A DNA stretch of 64,000 nt, taken from assembly GCF_026684035.1 (NCBI RefSeq), contig NZ_CP113361.1, positions 124,001-188,000 of the forward strand, in the 5' to 3' direction. This DNA is from Methanogenium organophilum (lineage in GTDB: Archaea > Halobacteriota > Methanomicrobia > Methanomicrobiales > Methanomicrobiaceae). Shown one piece after another: positions 10,532-19,084 of this stretch; the first letter of the stretch is position 1, and every line of letters begins with the position of its first letter. The translations under genes and the position numbers were made by a program. Below the pieces are notes generated by a model, which ran no database searches, was not told the origin of the DNA, and worked only from the letters and a program-made list of their open reading frames with translations.

Positions 10532-10736
10532 AATATGATGGATAAAACAGATCTGGCATCTCCCTTTTTTGCAGTGGTTGTAGCCATTTGCAGACTTTTG
10601 CAGCTCTTTGCGGAAGGTGCTGCAAACCTCCTGTAAAGCCGCAAACGACGATGGTGTTTTCCCTGCCGGAAATATCTCTCCAGGTGAGGTATTGCTATAG
10701 AAAAGAGGATAAGTATCCCATTCCCGGAGAACCATT
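10532..10736. other. convergent intergenic region
   Basis: Lies between the ends of the HD gene and the iscU-like gene. It contains T-runs and A-runs suited to terminating both transcripts (for example the T-run at 10564-10570) but no gene. Confidence 0.4.
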
Positions 10737-11342
10737 TCACATTGGTATCGCTTTCTCCTCACGGGATTCAGGTTTTTCTTCCTTTTCTTCCTCTTCCTCT
10801 TCCTCTTCCTCTTCCTCTTCCTCTTCCTCTTCTTTTGCTATCCTCGCTTCCATCCGCTCGACTTTCTTCGTTAACACCTCCATGAGCTTCTCCTCTTCAA
10901 GGGCATGCCTCTCATCCGGCGTCAGTTTCTCCGGCAGCCATGACGGCAGCTCTTTTCCTTCAAAATAATTTCGGATAGCACGCCTGAGCGCTCCTACGGC
11001 GAGAACACCGCAGTGAAATTTCACGGCAGGAAGTCCGCCCAGCTCATCAGAGATACCCCGCCAATCAATCTTCCACGCGGTTTCAAGTGATTCTCCTTTT
11101 ATCATCTCAGTGATGATGCTCGAGGCGGCAATATTTGCCGCACAGCCATAACTCTCAAATTTTGCATCAGAAATCGTCTGCGTACTGTCATCTATCTTCA
11201 GGTAGATGGCGATCATATCGCCGCAGGCCCTGCTCCCCACAAGGGCCTCGACATCCGCATCCTCCATCTTACCCAGATTTTTCGGGTTTTTAAAGAGTTC
11301 CAGAACTTTTGGATTATATGCCAGTGGTATTCTGCTCGACAT
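10737..11342 (-). CDS. IscU/NifU-type Fe-S scaffold with poly-Glu tail
   Basis: Scaffold on which Fe-S clusters are assembled with sulfur from the desulfurase encoded just upstream. Residues 1-130 are the IscU domain with the three cluster cysteines in SRACGDMI, YGCAANIA and FHCGVLAVGAL. Residues 130-201 form a charged, probably helical extension containing 16 consecutive Glu (codons at 10785-10832, a GAAGAG repeat) and ending EEKAIPM. Family members usually stop near residue 130-150, so the tail is unusual. It lies 4 bases after the desulfurase stop, last in a four-gene sulfur operon. Confidence 0.9.
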   Translation of the reverse strand: MSSRIPLAYNPKVLELFKNPKNLGKMEDADVEALVGSRACGDMIAIYLKIDDSTQTISDAKFESYGCAANIAASSIITEMIKGESLETAWKIDWRGISDELGGLPAVKFHCGVLAVGALRRAIRNYFEGKELPSWLPEKLTPDERHALEEEKLMEVLTKKVERMEARIAKEEEEEEEEEEEEEEEEKEEKPESREEKAIPM

Positions 11343-11346
11343 TTTT

Positions 11347-12576
11347 TTACACTCCTGTAAAAGGACTTAGTGACCTGATTCTCCTGGCGGCTTCAGGAAA
11401 ACAGGTCAACACATACTCAATATCATCGTCCGTGAGAAACGGCGTCGTCTTCATGAGAATGCTCCCATGGGCTTCCTCGTATTTCCTCCGGATGGCAAGA
11501 AGTACATGACTCGGCTCAAGCACACGGCTCGTGCAGGCACTCCCGCTAGACACATACACACCCTTCAGGCTCATCTCGACCGTCATCGCCTCACCCTCAC
11601 AGTTCAGAAAACTGATGTTCACGTTGTCCGGCGCACGCCTCTCTCCCATGGGGCCGTTCAGAAGCGTCCCCTCAATCTCACCGAGGATACCGTCTGTAAG
11701 CCGGTCGCGCAGCGCAGTCATGTGGGACAGGTATTCATCGCCATTTTTCTGCATCATCTCAACTGCCTTTGCAAATCCCACAATGCCGGGGATATTCTCC
11801 ACCCCGGCCCAGAGTTTCTGGGTGCTCAGCTGGCCGCGGATGATGGGCTCGAGTTCTGTCCCGTCCCGGACATACAACACGCCCACCCCTTTCGGCCCGA
11901 ATATCTTGTGGGAACTGAATGACGCCATATCAATTCCGGAATTCTCCAGCTCCAGTCTGGTCCTGCAGAATGCATCACAGGCATCGAAGTGTACCATCAC
12001 CCCCTCGTCTTTGTCTTTCACGGTATCGACGATTGCGTGTATGTCCTGCATCACCCCAATCTCATGGTTCAGGGGGGCAATACTGACGAGCAGGGTATCT
12101 TCATCCGTCTCACGGGAGAGGGTGTCTGTGTCCACAAAACCCTCATCGTCGACGGGTATCTTTACGACGCGATACCCCTGCTCTTCGAGGCGTTCCGCTG
12201 GAAACATCACACTCAGGTGCTCGATTGCGGAAACGATGATCTTTTTCCGCTCCTTTGAAGCCTGTGCAAGGCCGGTGATGGCAAGGTTGTTTGCCTCCGT
12301 CCCGCTGTGAGTATAGACGAGTTCTTCCGGAACGCAGTGCATTGCGTCTGCAACCGTCTGTGACGATGTGAAGAGGGTCTCATAGGTCTCCCACCCAATC
12401 CGGTGGGTGATGGAGGGATGGCCCCTCCCCCCGCCCAGATAGGCCATGCGCATCACCTCCAGTGCCTCGGGGAATACCGGGCCGGAATTTTCCGCGTCAA
12501 GGTAGACTTCCCGTTTCGGTACTCCATGGAATTTCAGGAGGTCTTCCACATCCCGGTTGACATCGCTGGGGCTCAC
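11347..12576 (-). CDS. cysteine desulfurase (divergent IscS/NifS type)
   Basis: A 409-residue PLP enzyme, fold type I, that should take sulfur from cysteine as an enzyme persulfide. The PLP lysine is in SSHKIFGPKGVG, the catalytic-loop Cys in SSGSACTSRVLEPSHV, and substrate-binding THSGTEANNLAI is intact. Several usually conserved stretches differ: YLDAENSGPV instead of YLDNAATTP, and FDACDAFCR where DAVQA is usual. The start overlaps the tusA-like stop by 4 bases. Its neighbours (TusA, DsrE-like, IscU) support a sulfur-transfer role, though an altered substrate preference is possible. Confidence 0.88.
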   Translation of the reverse strand: MSPSDVNRDVEDLLKFHGVPKREVYLDAENSGPVFPEALEVMRMAYLGGGRGHPSITHRIGWETYETLFTSSQTVADAMHCVPEELVYTHSGTEANNLAITGLAQASKERKKIIVSAIEHLSVMFPAERLEEQGYRVVKIPVDDEGFVDTDTLSRETDEDTLLVSIAPLNHEIGVMQDIHAIVDTVKDKDEGVMVHFDACDAFCRTRLELENSGIDMASFSSHKIFGPKGVGVLYVRDGTELEPIIRGQLSTQKLWAGVENIPGIVGFAKAVEMMQKNGDEYLSHMTALRDRLTDGILGEIEGTLLNGPMGERRAPDNVNISFLNCEGEAMTVEMSLKGVYVSSGSACTSRVLEPSHVLLAIRRKYEEAHGSILMKTTPFLTDDDIEYVLTCFPEAARRIRSLSPFTGV

Positions 12577-12803
12577 TCCGCTACCTCCACATAAATTTCA
12601 TAGACATCACCTAATTTCTGTACATCAAGAAGCGTGTGGCCAACACTCGCGCTCCACTCCTTCACATCAGACGGTGCGGCAGGGTCTGTTGCAAGTAGTT
12701 TGACAACCTGCGCAGGACGGGCCTTTGATACCGCGTCGCTGAGTGAGATCAGAGGACCCGGACAGGACTTAAACCTCGCATCCACCGTAATATCAGCATC
12801 CAT
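12573..12803 (-). CDS. TusA/SirA-family sulfur carrier
   Basis: A 76-residue protein with the N-terminal CPGP motif (FKSCPGPLISLSDAV) that carries a persulfide in TusA proteins, followed by the usual alpha/beta fold ending in YEIYVEV. Placed between a DsrE-like gene and a desulfurase gene, it probably relays sulfur between them. It starts 9 bases after the DsrE-like stop and overlaps the next start by 4 bases. Confidence 0.92.
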   Translation of the reverse strand: MDADITVDARFKSCPGPLISLSDAVSKARPAQVVKLLATDPAAPSDVKEWSASVGHTLLDVQKLGDVYEIYVEVAE

Positions 12804-12812
12804 GCGACCACC

Positions 12813-13223
12813 CTATGATATGAAAAGCGACACATCGGCGTCACGGGCCAGCCCGAGGTAAGTTGCCGCCCCTGCGACACCGTCCACAAAGGTCTCAAGT
12901 TCATCCTCTGTCATCCCGAAGAGGGCCATCGTTGCCGAACAGGCGTATACCTTAACCCTGCCGGTCGCCTTTCCCTTCTCCAGTAACTCCCTCCATCCCG
13001 GCATCGCACCGGATGCGATTGCTCCACTCAGTTTGTCTCCATACTCCTGATAATCAAGGCTCACCTGAGACGGTTCATACCCTTTTTTGAGGGCCAATAA
13101 TCCCCAGAACGTGAAGAAGATGTCAGCCTCCCATCCGGATATCGCTGCGGTGGTCGCAAGAGTGGTTGCAGGAAAGAGTTTGTCAATTTTCTCAGATGTT
13201 ACGATTAATGATAATTTGGTCAC
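12813..13223 (-). CDS. DsrE/DsrF-like sulfur-transfer protein
   Basis: A 136-residue DsrE/DrsH-like protein (peroxiredoxin-like fold): LSLIVTSEKIDKLFPATTLA, FFTFWGLLALKKG, and VKVYACSATMALFGM with the candidate persulfide Cys. The frame is open to an ATG at 13274, but that ATG lies inside the promoter TATA box (13273-13281), so it cannot be the start. I choose GTG 13223, five bases after GGTGGTGA, a good match to the anti-SD sequence. It is the first gene of the operon leading to tusA, the desulfurase and iscU. Confidence 0.85.
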   Translation of the reverse strand: MTKLSLIVTSEKIDKLFPATTLATTAAISGWEADIFFTFWGLLALKKGYEPSQVSLDYQEYGDKLSGAIASGAMPGWRELLEKGKATGRVKVYACSATMALFGMTEDELETFVDGVAGAATYLGLARDADVSLFIS

Positions 13224-13272
13224 GTTTGTCACCACCCCCCCAGATGGAATGAAGGGGATAATTTGCAGGAAC

Positions 13273-13281
13273 ATATAAAAA
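13273..13281 (-). promoter_or_regulatory. TATA box of the sulfur operon
   Basis: TTTTTATAT on the minus strand, about 50 bases upstream of the chosen GTG start, predicts transcription from about 13250 and a leader of about 27 bases. It fixes the start of the DsrE-like gene by excluding ATG 13274. Confidence 0.6.
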
Positions 13282-13389
13282 TGTGTTGGTTGGGAGTGGG
13301 TTGGGTTTCTGGTTTGGATGGAGAATTACATACATGTATTAGAGGGGCTATGTTCGGGGAGGTACACCCGGCGCAAACCTCTCCTCACC

Positions 13390-13764
13390 ATGAAGAGCAC
13401 AGAGATGGAGACAATAAGGGCATTTGCCGAGACGTTCTTCAGGCAGGCGGGAGCCCACGGCCCCGACCACATCCTCCGCGTCACCCGCCTCTGCAAGGAG
13501 ATCGGACGGGCCGGGTGTGCGGTCGGGATCGCATGGACGTTTATGCAGGCAGGCGAACACGGGGACGACATCGGGAACGCTGTGAGTCACTTGCATGAAA
13601 AACTACTGAACCTCCGGAGGCTGATGTATACAGCAGCCGCTGCGGACATTGCTGAGCGGAGGCATGCCCTCCTGCAGCGGTTTGTAGACAGCCTGGAGGA
13701 CGAAACCGGGACCAGCCTCACCTCTCCGGCAGACAGACGTACACCGTTCATTTGTTTGCGGTAA
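13390..13764 (+). pseudogene. HD phosphohydrolase copy with internal deletion
   Basis: A 124-codon open frame matching the HD gene at 9920-10531 at both ends, including the sequence just before the start codon (ggcgcaaacctctc). It lacks about 95 internal residues: the copy jumps from the equivalent of TRICEEIGRV straight to GAVGIARTFLQAGEH. The lost part holds the HD dyad, the later His residues and the DADKLD Asp, so no phosphohydrolase activity is possible. The frame is kept across the deletion, so a small protein could still be made. Confidence 0.8.
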
Positions 13765-14066
13765 CGGTTATTCGACTGTATTAAGGAGGCATTCCTCTTT
13801 GAACCGTACCTCCTCAGGGACGGGGATGAATGGAAGACCGGTATCCCCGATGACCAATGTGCTCATGCATCTCAGGTATGTTCCCGTCTCCATTCCCCGG
13901 TTTCCTGTACGACACCCCTGTGGTACAATGATGATACAAAGAATGTGAAGCAATTGCGATTATCGGGATGATAATCCGAAAAATCATGGAAATAAAAGGT
14001 ATTATCATCTAAATAGTCGAAAAACTGACAAAACAGATCTATCAAATCTGAAGGCATATATGGAAA
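13765..14066. other. intergenic region
   Basis: No credible gene; short frames on the minus strand lack features. AT-rich sequence from 13960 with TATA-like CATATATGG at 14054-14062 lies directly before the next gene. Confidence 0.35.
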
Positions 14067-14339
14067 ATGACATTCTACGCGATATTTCAGTATGGATCCG
14101 GGATCCTTGGTGTCGGGACAACAACCAACGAAGCAATCAGCGATGCCAGAGAGCGGATAAGACAGCAAAACATCCCTGACGAAACACTCTCATTAATTTT
14201 AGGGAGAGTTTGCATGGCAACACCGGGCGACGTGCTTCTTCTGCAGTGCTCCGAAGCGGTGTACGAACAGATCCGGACAACAGGTTCAGCAATCTACGAC
14301 ATCGTTGATGGTATGGTTGTACTGGCGGAAGAGGTTTGA
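14067..14339 (+). CDS. hypothetical protein, 90 residues
   Basis: A small, soluble, well-formed frame: MTFYAIFQYGSGILGVGTTT, then a helix-rich segment and ILGRVCMATPGDVLLLQCSE, ending in an acidic tail. No signal peptide or known motif. It looks like an alpha/beta protein of about 90 residues. It is followed by a T-rich stretch at 14339-14352 that may end transcription. Function unknown. Confidence 0.55.
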   Translation: MTFYAIFQYGSGILGVGTTTNEAISDARERIRQQNIPDETLSLILGRVCMATPGDVLLLQCSEAVYEQIRTTGSAIYDIVDGMVVLAEEV

Positions 14340-14401
14340 TTTTCTTTTTTCCCTCATACCAGACGGTCAGATATTTATTGTCTTCTGCCGAACGTTCAGA
14401 T

Positions 14402-14575
14402 ATGACAAATGTCGGCGAAAAATATACCTGTGAGAATTGCGGCGGGGTTGTTTTAGTTATTGAACCGGGTTTACCCCTCTACTGCTGCGGACATCTAATG
14501 AAAAGAATAAACGAAGACGGCACGGTAGAAGCTTCAAAGGAGATTCCCGTTATCTCTGAAGTTGATTTGTATTAG
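14402..14575 (+). CDS. desulforedoxin-like (desulfoferrodoxin N-terminal) protein
   Basis: A 57-residue iron-binding domain: YTCENCGGVVLVI followed by YCCGHLMKRI, the C-x2-C plus CC arrangement of desulforedoxin and the N-terminal domain of desulfoferrodoxin. The superoxide reductase domain is absent. The start ATG 14402 (MTNVGEKYTC) follows a TATA-like GATATTTATTG at about 14370. It likely holds one FeS4 centre and acts in electron transfer or oxidative stress defence. Confidence 0.88.
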   Translation: MTNVGEKYTCENCGGVVLVIEPGLPLYCCGHLMKRINEDGTVEASKEIPVISEVDLY

Positions 14576-14671
14576 CACCTGAATGGGATACCTGCAACGC
14601 TCACGGACAGGATAACCCCTCAGGAGATAATACCATTTATTCCCTTCTCTCAACAGGAAAAGAGGGCAATT

Positions 14672-15448
14672 TTACAGATATTTTATTCTTGTAATGTTCT
14701 GATGGAGCGTCTTTATAATATATTCTTCATGCAGAGGATTCTGCATATAAAAACCATTCATCCGCCCGTCTTTGTTGCAAATAATGAACATATTGCGCAT
14801 GTCGGTATAAATCTGCAAAAGCATGGAATCTGGATAATCTGTCCCCATTGGATTAAACAGACTCTTATCCACCGCATCCTTCACCATGTAGCAGGGCAAA
14901 GAAAGTTCTGTTGCCATCTCCGGCTCCGGCACAATCACCTCCACGTCCACTTTCTTTCGAATCTTGTGCAAATCAGCCGAAAACCGCTTCAGCAGTTCAG
15001 CATCATTACAGAGAATCACAATTTCCGACTTTGCCCGCCTGCACATCAGACGAAATTGATTTTCAATTCCTCCCTCAGTCAGAATAGGCACCGAATCCTG
15101 AGGGAATTTCATCGGGTGGTGTAGGTCCTCCAGTTTAAGCAGGGACAAATAGAGCATTCTGGTTTTAGTGTTCAGGTCATTCTGGAACGCAGAATATGTC
15201 AGGCGAATATCCTCCACCCGATACATAATCGGACTAGTCCCTTCTGAATTTATGAACTGTTTCTCCTGGAGATACGAAAGAGTCTCATACACGCGTCCCC
15301 GGGGAATTCCGGTGGATTCATGCAGTTCAGTTGCACTTGCCACCCCCATACCAAACAATGCAACATAGATCTTTGCGTCATATTCACGAAGCCCACATGC
15401 AATAAGTTGGTTGTAAAGATATTCATCTGCCTGGAAGCGGAATTCCAT
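14672..15448 (-). CDS. TrmB-family transcriptional regulator
   Basis: A 258-residue regulator. Residues 5-75 form a winged helix of the TrmB type (LIACGLREYDAKIYVALFGM, STGIPRGRVYETLSYLQEK). The remainder is the effector or dimer domain containing AKSEIVILCNDAELLKRF, a PLD-like segment common in TrmB proteins. ATG 15448 is taken as the start; a TATA-like stretch (TATTATATATG) lies at about 15457-15470. It is divergent from the alcohol dehydrogenase block across a dead gene and may control that block. Confidence 0.88.
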   Translation of the reverse strand: MEFRFQADEYLYNQLIACGLREYDAKIYVALFGMGVASATELHESTGIPRGRVYETLSYLQEKQFINSEGTSPIMYRVEDIRLTYSAFQNDLNTKTRMLYLSLLKLEDLHHPMKFPQDSVPILTEGGIENQFRLMCRRAKSEIVILCNDAELLKRFSADLHKIRKKVDVEVIVPEPEMATELSLPCYMVKDAVDKSLFNPMGTDYPDSMLLQIYTDMRNMFIICNKDGRMNGFYMQNPLHEEYIIKTLHQNITRIKYL

Positions 15449-15605
15449 ATAGAATATTTTGGCATATATAATACATATTTTGCTCCTCTTTTTGCGGACA
15501 TGACTGCTAAGTCTGTTTGGGTGTGTAAACAACTGATTTCTGAAAGAAATTTCAGAAATTGCTCAATGGTACAAGGGGAAAAACAGATGATTACGATAAA
15601 TAGCC

Positions 15606-15873
15606 AAATGCCGGGGAAAACCGGAAACAGTAGATGACCTCCTCGAACTCGCACTTGATCTGGTCATGGCAAGCAGAAAAGAAGAAGGAAACATCTCCTA
15701 TGATATCTATGCAGAAATCTCTGATTCAGGCTGATTCACCTTATTGAGGCATGGAAAGGGCAGGCAGCGATTGATCTCTACAATGAGACATCACATTTCC
15801 AGGATTTCGTTGCGAAAGCGGAGCCGCTGATTGCGGGACCACTTGATATCGCCCTGTATAGAAAACTCTCGTA
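15606..15873 (+). pseudogene. frameshifted ABM-domain (YgiN-like) monooxygenase relic
   Basis: Two frames join to give one ABM protein: PETVDDLLELALDLVMASRK then EEGNISYDIYAEISDSG before a stop, and in the next frame LIHLIEAWKGQAAIDLYNET followed by HFQDFVAKAEPLIAGPLDIA to a stop at 15873. The order matches small antibiotic-biosynthesis-monooxygenase-like proteins (EEGNISYDIY and the W-x-H-x4-HF region). A further break separates the N-terminus from any start codon, so the gene is inactive. Confidence 0.7.
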
Positions 15874-16362
15874 AGACCGGATAGATCACGATTCTTTCGC
15901 CATTTTTCGGATTAATGCGGTCTCTTTAATACCTGTTCTTCGTTTGGATTTGACAGGGCTCTGTCACTGCAGCCCCTCATATCAGGAGAGGGGAGGTTGG
16001 CACCTTTTTTTCGGTTCACCATTCTTCCTTCAATCCAGGGGGTTATTTTTTGTGCGCGAGTCCGTTGAACCATCGCCAGGACATTCAGAAAACGCAGTAT
16101 ATCCACGTTTTCACCAAAAATATGGATATTTTCGGCGGAAATAAATCAGGAATTATGATGTCAGGGATTATGCCTTCAGAAGAGGTTTTGTTCATGCATA
16201 TATTATTATAATAAATCAAAACACCTTAAATTTTTAACATATTCTATTTGATTTCAAAGGAGGTCCGTTATTTGAGGAGCAGAATATATTTGTTTGCTTA
16301 TATCATTTGATCAATTGTCGACTGTTATTCTGCGGTCGGTAAAACGAAAGGACTGGTAAAAT
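15874..16362. other. long upstream region of the alcohol dehydrogenase gene
   Basis: There is no conserved gene. Sequence 16190-16310 is very AT-rich with several TATA-like stretches (ATATTATTATAAT at about 16198; TTATATC at about 16298). A strong SD (AAAGGAGGT, 16256-16264) precedes a 12-codon frame from TTG 16272 to the stop at 16310, possibly a leader peptide. The length and AT content suggest regulated expression. Confidence 0.4.
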
Positions 16363-17433
16363 ATGGCAAAGATGATTAAAGGCCTTGCAATGAAGCGGAT
16401 CGGAGAGATCGGCTGGATTGAGAAAGAGGCACCGAAGTGCGGCCCGCTTGATGCACTCGTAAAGCCACTGGCACTTGCACCGTGTACCTCAGATATTCAC
16501 ACGGTCTGGGAAGGCGCAATCGGTGAGCGTACGGACATGATTCTCGGGCACGAAGGTACCGGAGAAGTCGTTGAAGTGGGTTCCCACGTAAAGAACTTCA
16601 AGCCCGGGGACCGTGTTCTCGTTCCCGCCATCACTCCTGACTGGGGGAGCTATGAAGCACAGTCAGGGTTCGCCCAGCACTCCGGCGGCATGCTCGCAGG
16701 CTGGAAGTTCTCCAACTTCAAGGACGGCATGTTCGGGGAATTGTTCCACGTCAATGAGGCGGACGCCAACCTGGCACATCTTCCGGACTCTATTGATGTG
16801 GCCCAGGCAGCCATGATCTCCGACATGGTTCCCACCGGCTTCCACGGTGCCGAACTTGCTGACATCAGGCTGGGTGACACCGTCTGTTGTATCGGTATCG
16901 GCCCGGTCGGACTGATGGGTGTCGCCGGTGCAAACCTCATGGGTGCTTCGCACATTCTCGCTGTCGGAAGCAGACCGGACTGCGCCAAAGCAGCCCGGGG
17001 ATATGGCGCGACTGATATCATCAACTACAAGAATGGTGACATCGTCGAGCAGGTTCTGGAAAAGACCGACGGAAAGGGTGTTGACAAGGTCATTATTGCA
17101 GGTGGTAATGTCAAGACCATGGACGAGGCCATCCGCATGATCAAGCCCGGCGGAAAGATCGGAAACGTCAACTATCTTGGCTCAGGCGACTACGTCATCA
17201 TCCCGCGTGTTGAGTGGGGATGTGGTATGAGCCACAAGTTCATCCACGCAGGCCTGATGCCCGGCGGTGGGCTGAGAATGGAGAAACTTGCAAGCCTCGT
17301 CGAAGTAGGCAAGCTTGATCTCAACCCGCTGATGACCCACAGATTCACCGGATTCGAGAAGGTAGAGGAAGCACTGCTCCTGATGAAGGAGAAGCCCCCT
17401 GACCTGATCAAACCGGTCGTTGTGTGCGAGTAA
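16363..17433 (+). CDS. adh: NADP-dependent secondary alcohol dehydrogenase
   Basis: A 356-residue zinc medium-chain dehydrogenase that oxidises 2-propanol-type secondary alcohols (and possibly ethanol), reducing NADP+. The closest pattern is the Thermoanaerobacter brockii enzyme: catalytic zinc ligands in LAPCTSDIHT, ILGHEGTGEV and ISDMVPTGFHG, the dinucleotide fold GIGPVGLMGVAGA, and NADP-specific residues in VGSRPDCAK and INYKNGD. In methanogens this enzyme works with F420:NADP oxidoreductase, encoded next (68-base gap), to feed electrons from alcohols into CO2 reduction. Confidence 0.95.
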   Translation: MAKMIKGLAMKRIGEIGWIEKEAPKCGPLDALVKPLALAPCTSDIHTVWEGAIGERTDMILGHEGTGEVVEVGSHVKNFKPGDRVLVPAITPDWGSYEAQSGFAQHSGGMLAGWKFSNFKDGMFGELFHVNEADANLAHLPDSIDVAQAAMISDMVPTGFHGAELADIRLGDTVCCIGIGPVGLMGVAGANLMGASHILAVGSRPDCAKAARGYGATDIINYKNGDIVEQVLEKTDGKGVDKVIIAGGNVKTMDEAIRMIKPGGKIGNVNYLGSGDYVIIPRVEWGCGMSHKFIHAGLMPGGGLRMEKLASLVEVGKLDLNPLMTHRFTGFEKVEEALLLMKEKPPDLIKPVVVCE

Positions 17434-17501
17434 TCCCACACAACCAATTTTATGAAAAACACACACGTTCCCCATTCGGAATCAACTAAGAGGAGACATA
17501 T

Positions 17502-18173
17502 ATGAAAGTAGGTATTATGGGCGGTACAGGAAATATCGGTGAAGGCCTTGCCCGCCGTATCTGTATCGGAGGAAAATATGATGTGATGATTGGTTCGCGT
17601 GACCCTGCAAAGGCAGAGATTGCCGCACAGGGAGTCGTGGATGCACTTGCTGAGCGTGGCGTCAAGGGTACGACATGTACCGGAGGAGCCAACGCGGACT
17701 GTTGCGACTCCGATCTCATCATTCTCTCCCTTCCGTTTGATAAGATAGAATCCACCATTGAAAGCATCGGTAAGGATAAGTTCGAGAACAAGACCATCAT
17801 TTCGCTGATTAACCCGATGCTCCGTTATCCAAAGGATAAATATTTCCTCCATGATCGTCCACCAGAAGAATCTGCGGCTCTTGCAATTCAGAAGTTGCTT
17901 CCCGAATCTGCAAAACTCACTACCGGTTTCAACAATGTCGCCGCCGGAAAGTGGATGCTGCTTGATGAAGAGCTCGACTATAGTGTTGTAGTTTGCGGAG
18001 ACGACAAGGAGTCCAAGAACGCGGTAAAAGACCTCGTGTCCACCGTCTCGAAACTGCAGCCGCTTGACGGCGGGCCATTGAAGACTTCCGGAATCGTTGA
18101 GAGTATAACTCCTCTCGTGATTACGCTTGCAATGAACAACGGTCTCAAGGATGTAGGAGTCTATTTCAGGTAA
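17502..18173 (+). CDS. fno: F420H2:NADP+ oxidoreductase
   Basis: A 223-residue enzyme moving hydride between NADPH and coenzyme F420. The N-terminal Rossmann motif MKVGIMGGTGNIGEGLARR, the NADP-binding IGSRDPAKAE, and the F420-site region LTTGFNNVAAGKW match the family. The ATG follows AAGAGGAGACAT, a strong SD. Just downstream of the NADP-dependent alcohol dehydrogenase, it converts alcohol-derived NADPH into F420H2 for methanogenesis. Confidence 0.96.
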   Translation: MKVGIMGGTGNIGEGLARRICIGGKYDVMIGSRDPAKAEIAAQGVVDALAERGVKGTTCTGGANADCCDSDLIILSLPFDKIESTIESIGKDKFENKTIISLINPMLRYPKDKYFLHDRPPEESAALAIQKLLPESAKLTTGFNNVAAGKWMLLDEELDYSVVVCGDDKESKNAVKDLVSTVSKLQPLDGGPLKTSGIVESITPLVITLAMNNGLKDVGVYFR

Positions 18174-18251
18174 CCTTTCCACGGAAAGGAAATTAGAAAA
18201 GACTTTCATGGACATATACTATCCATTCTAATGAGAAAATCTTGAACAATT

Positions 18252-18276
18252 TAAGAGGCTCCTTTTATTCCTCTTA
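18252..18276. terminator. inverted repeat between fno and nadX
   Basis: TAAGAGG at 18252-18258 and CCTCTTA at 18270-18276 form a perfect 7-bp stem with an 11-base loop, followed by pyrimidine-rich sequence. It could end the adh-fno transcript or, because a TATA-like stretch (TTTATTATTAAAA) follows at about 18281-18293, act as an operator for nadX. Confidence 0.4.
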
Positions 18277-18313
18277 TCTCCTTTATTATTAAAACCATTT
18301 TGGTGTTCCTGAA

Positions 18314-19084
18314 ATGTATCCGACCACACTTACTGTTGGTATTATTGGCTGCGGGAATGTCGGGAATATTCTTGCACAACGGCAGAACGCATTTCGCATA
18401 ACTGCGGCATATGACTGCATTCCTGAGCGTGCTCAGGAGTATTCAGAAAAGTATGGCGCTAAACCGCTATCGGATTTTAGCGAATTTTTGGCCGAACCGG
18501 TCGACATTGTGGTAGAAGCTGCGTCAGTATCAGCTGTGCGGGAACATGCGATAGATGTTCTTCTCTCCGGAAAAGATATGATTATTCTTAGTGTCGGGGC
18601 ACTCGCAGAAGAAACCTTCCGCACACAACTACTTGCAAAGGCCCGTCATTTGGATAGGAAAATACACATTCCTTCCGGAGCGATCATGGGGCTCGATAAC
18701 ATCCGTATCGGACAGATTTCCCGTGTTGATACGCTCTTTCTCAAAACAACAAAAAACCCGAAATCCCTGGGAATTGCAGAACAGGAAACAAAATGTGTCT
18801 TTTCGGGAACGGCGAGTGACTGTGTCAGGCAGTATCCGAAAAACACGAATGTTGCCATATCGTTGTCCCTCGCCTGTGGGTGCGATGCTAATGTGGAACT
18901 ATGGAGCAATCCCGGTGAAACAAAAAATATGCATGAGATCACCTTTGCCGGTGAATTTGGCGATGCATATATCCGAATCAGGAATAACCCGGCACCGGAT
19001 AATGCAGCAACGAGCTCTCTTGCAGCCCTCTCGATATTGAGTATTCTGGAGAATCTGAAGAACCCGCTGGTGATAGGAGCATGA
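18314..19084 (+). CDS. nadX: L-aspartate dehydrogenase
   Basis: A 256-residue enzyme oxidising L-aspartate to iminoaspartate for quinolinate and NAD synthesis. The N-terminal fold GIIGCGNVGNILAQ, the central IHIPSGAIMGLDNIR, YPKNTNVAISLSLA, and C-terminal NPAPDNAATSSLAALS match archaeal and Thermotoga aspartate dehydrogenases. Its stop overlaps the nadM-like start by 4 bases. Location right after the NADP-linked alcohol genes suggests support of the nicotinamide cofactor pool. Confidence 0.92.
   Translation: MYPTTLTVGIIGCGNVGNILAQRQNAFRITAAYDCIPERAQEYSEKYGAKPLSDFSEFLAEPVDIVVEAASVSAVREHAIDVLLSGKDMIILSVGALAEETFRTQLLAKARHLDRKIHIPSGAIMGLDNIRIGQISRVDTLFLKTTKNPKSLGIAEQETKCVFSGTASDCVRQYPKNTNVAISLSLACGCDANVELWSNPGETKNMHEITFAGEFGDAYIRIRNNPAPDNAATSSLAALSILSILENLKNPLVIGA

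Noticed and set aside
10770-10835. Serine-rich plus-strand frame at the poly-Glu tract
   Set aside because: It is the antisense reading of the Glu codon repeat in the IscU-like gene.
13224-13274. N-terminal extension of the DsrE-like protein from ATG 13274
   Set aside because: That ATG is inside the TATA box; a well-placed SD precedes GTG 13223 instead.
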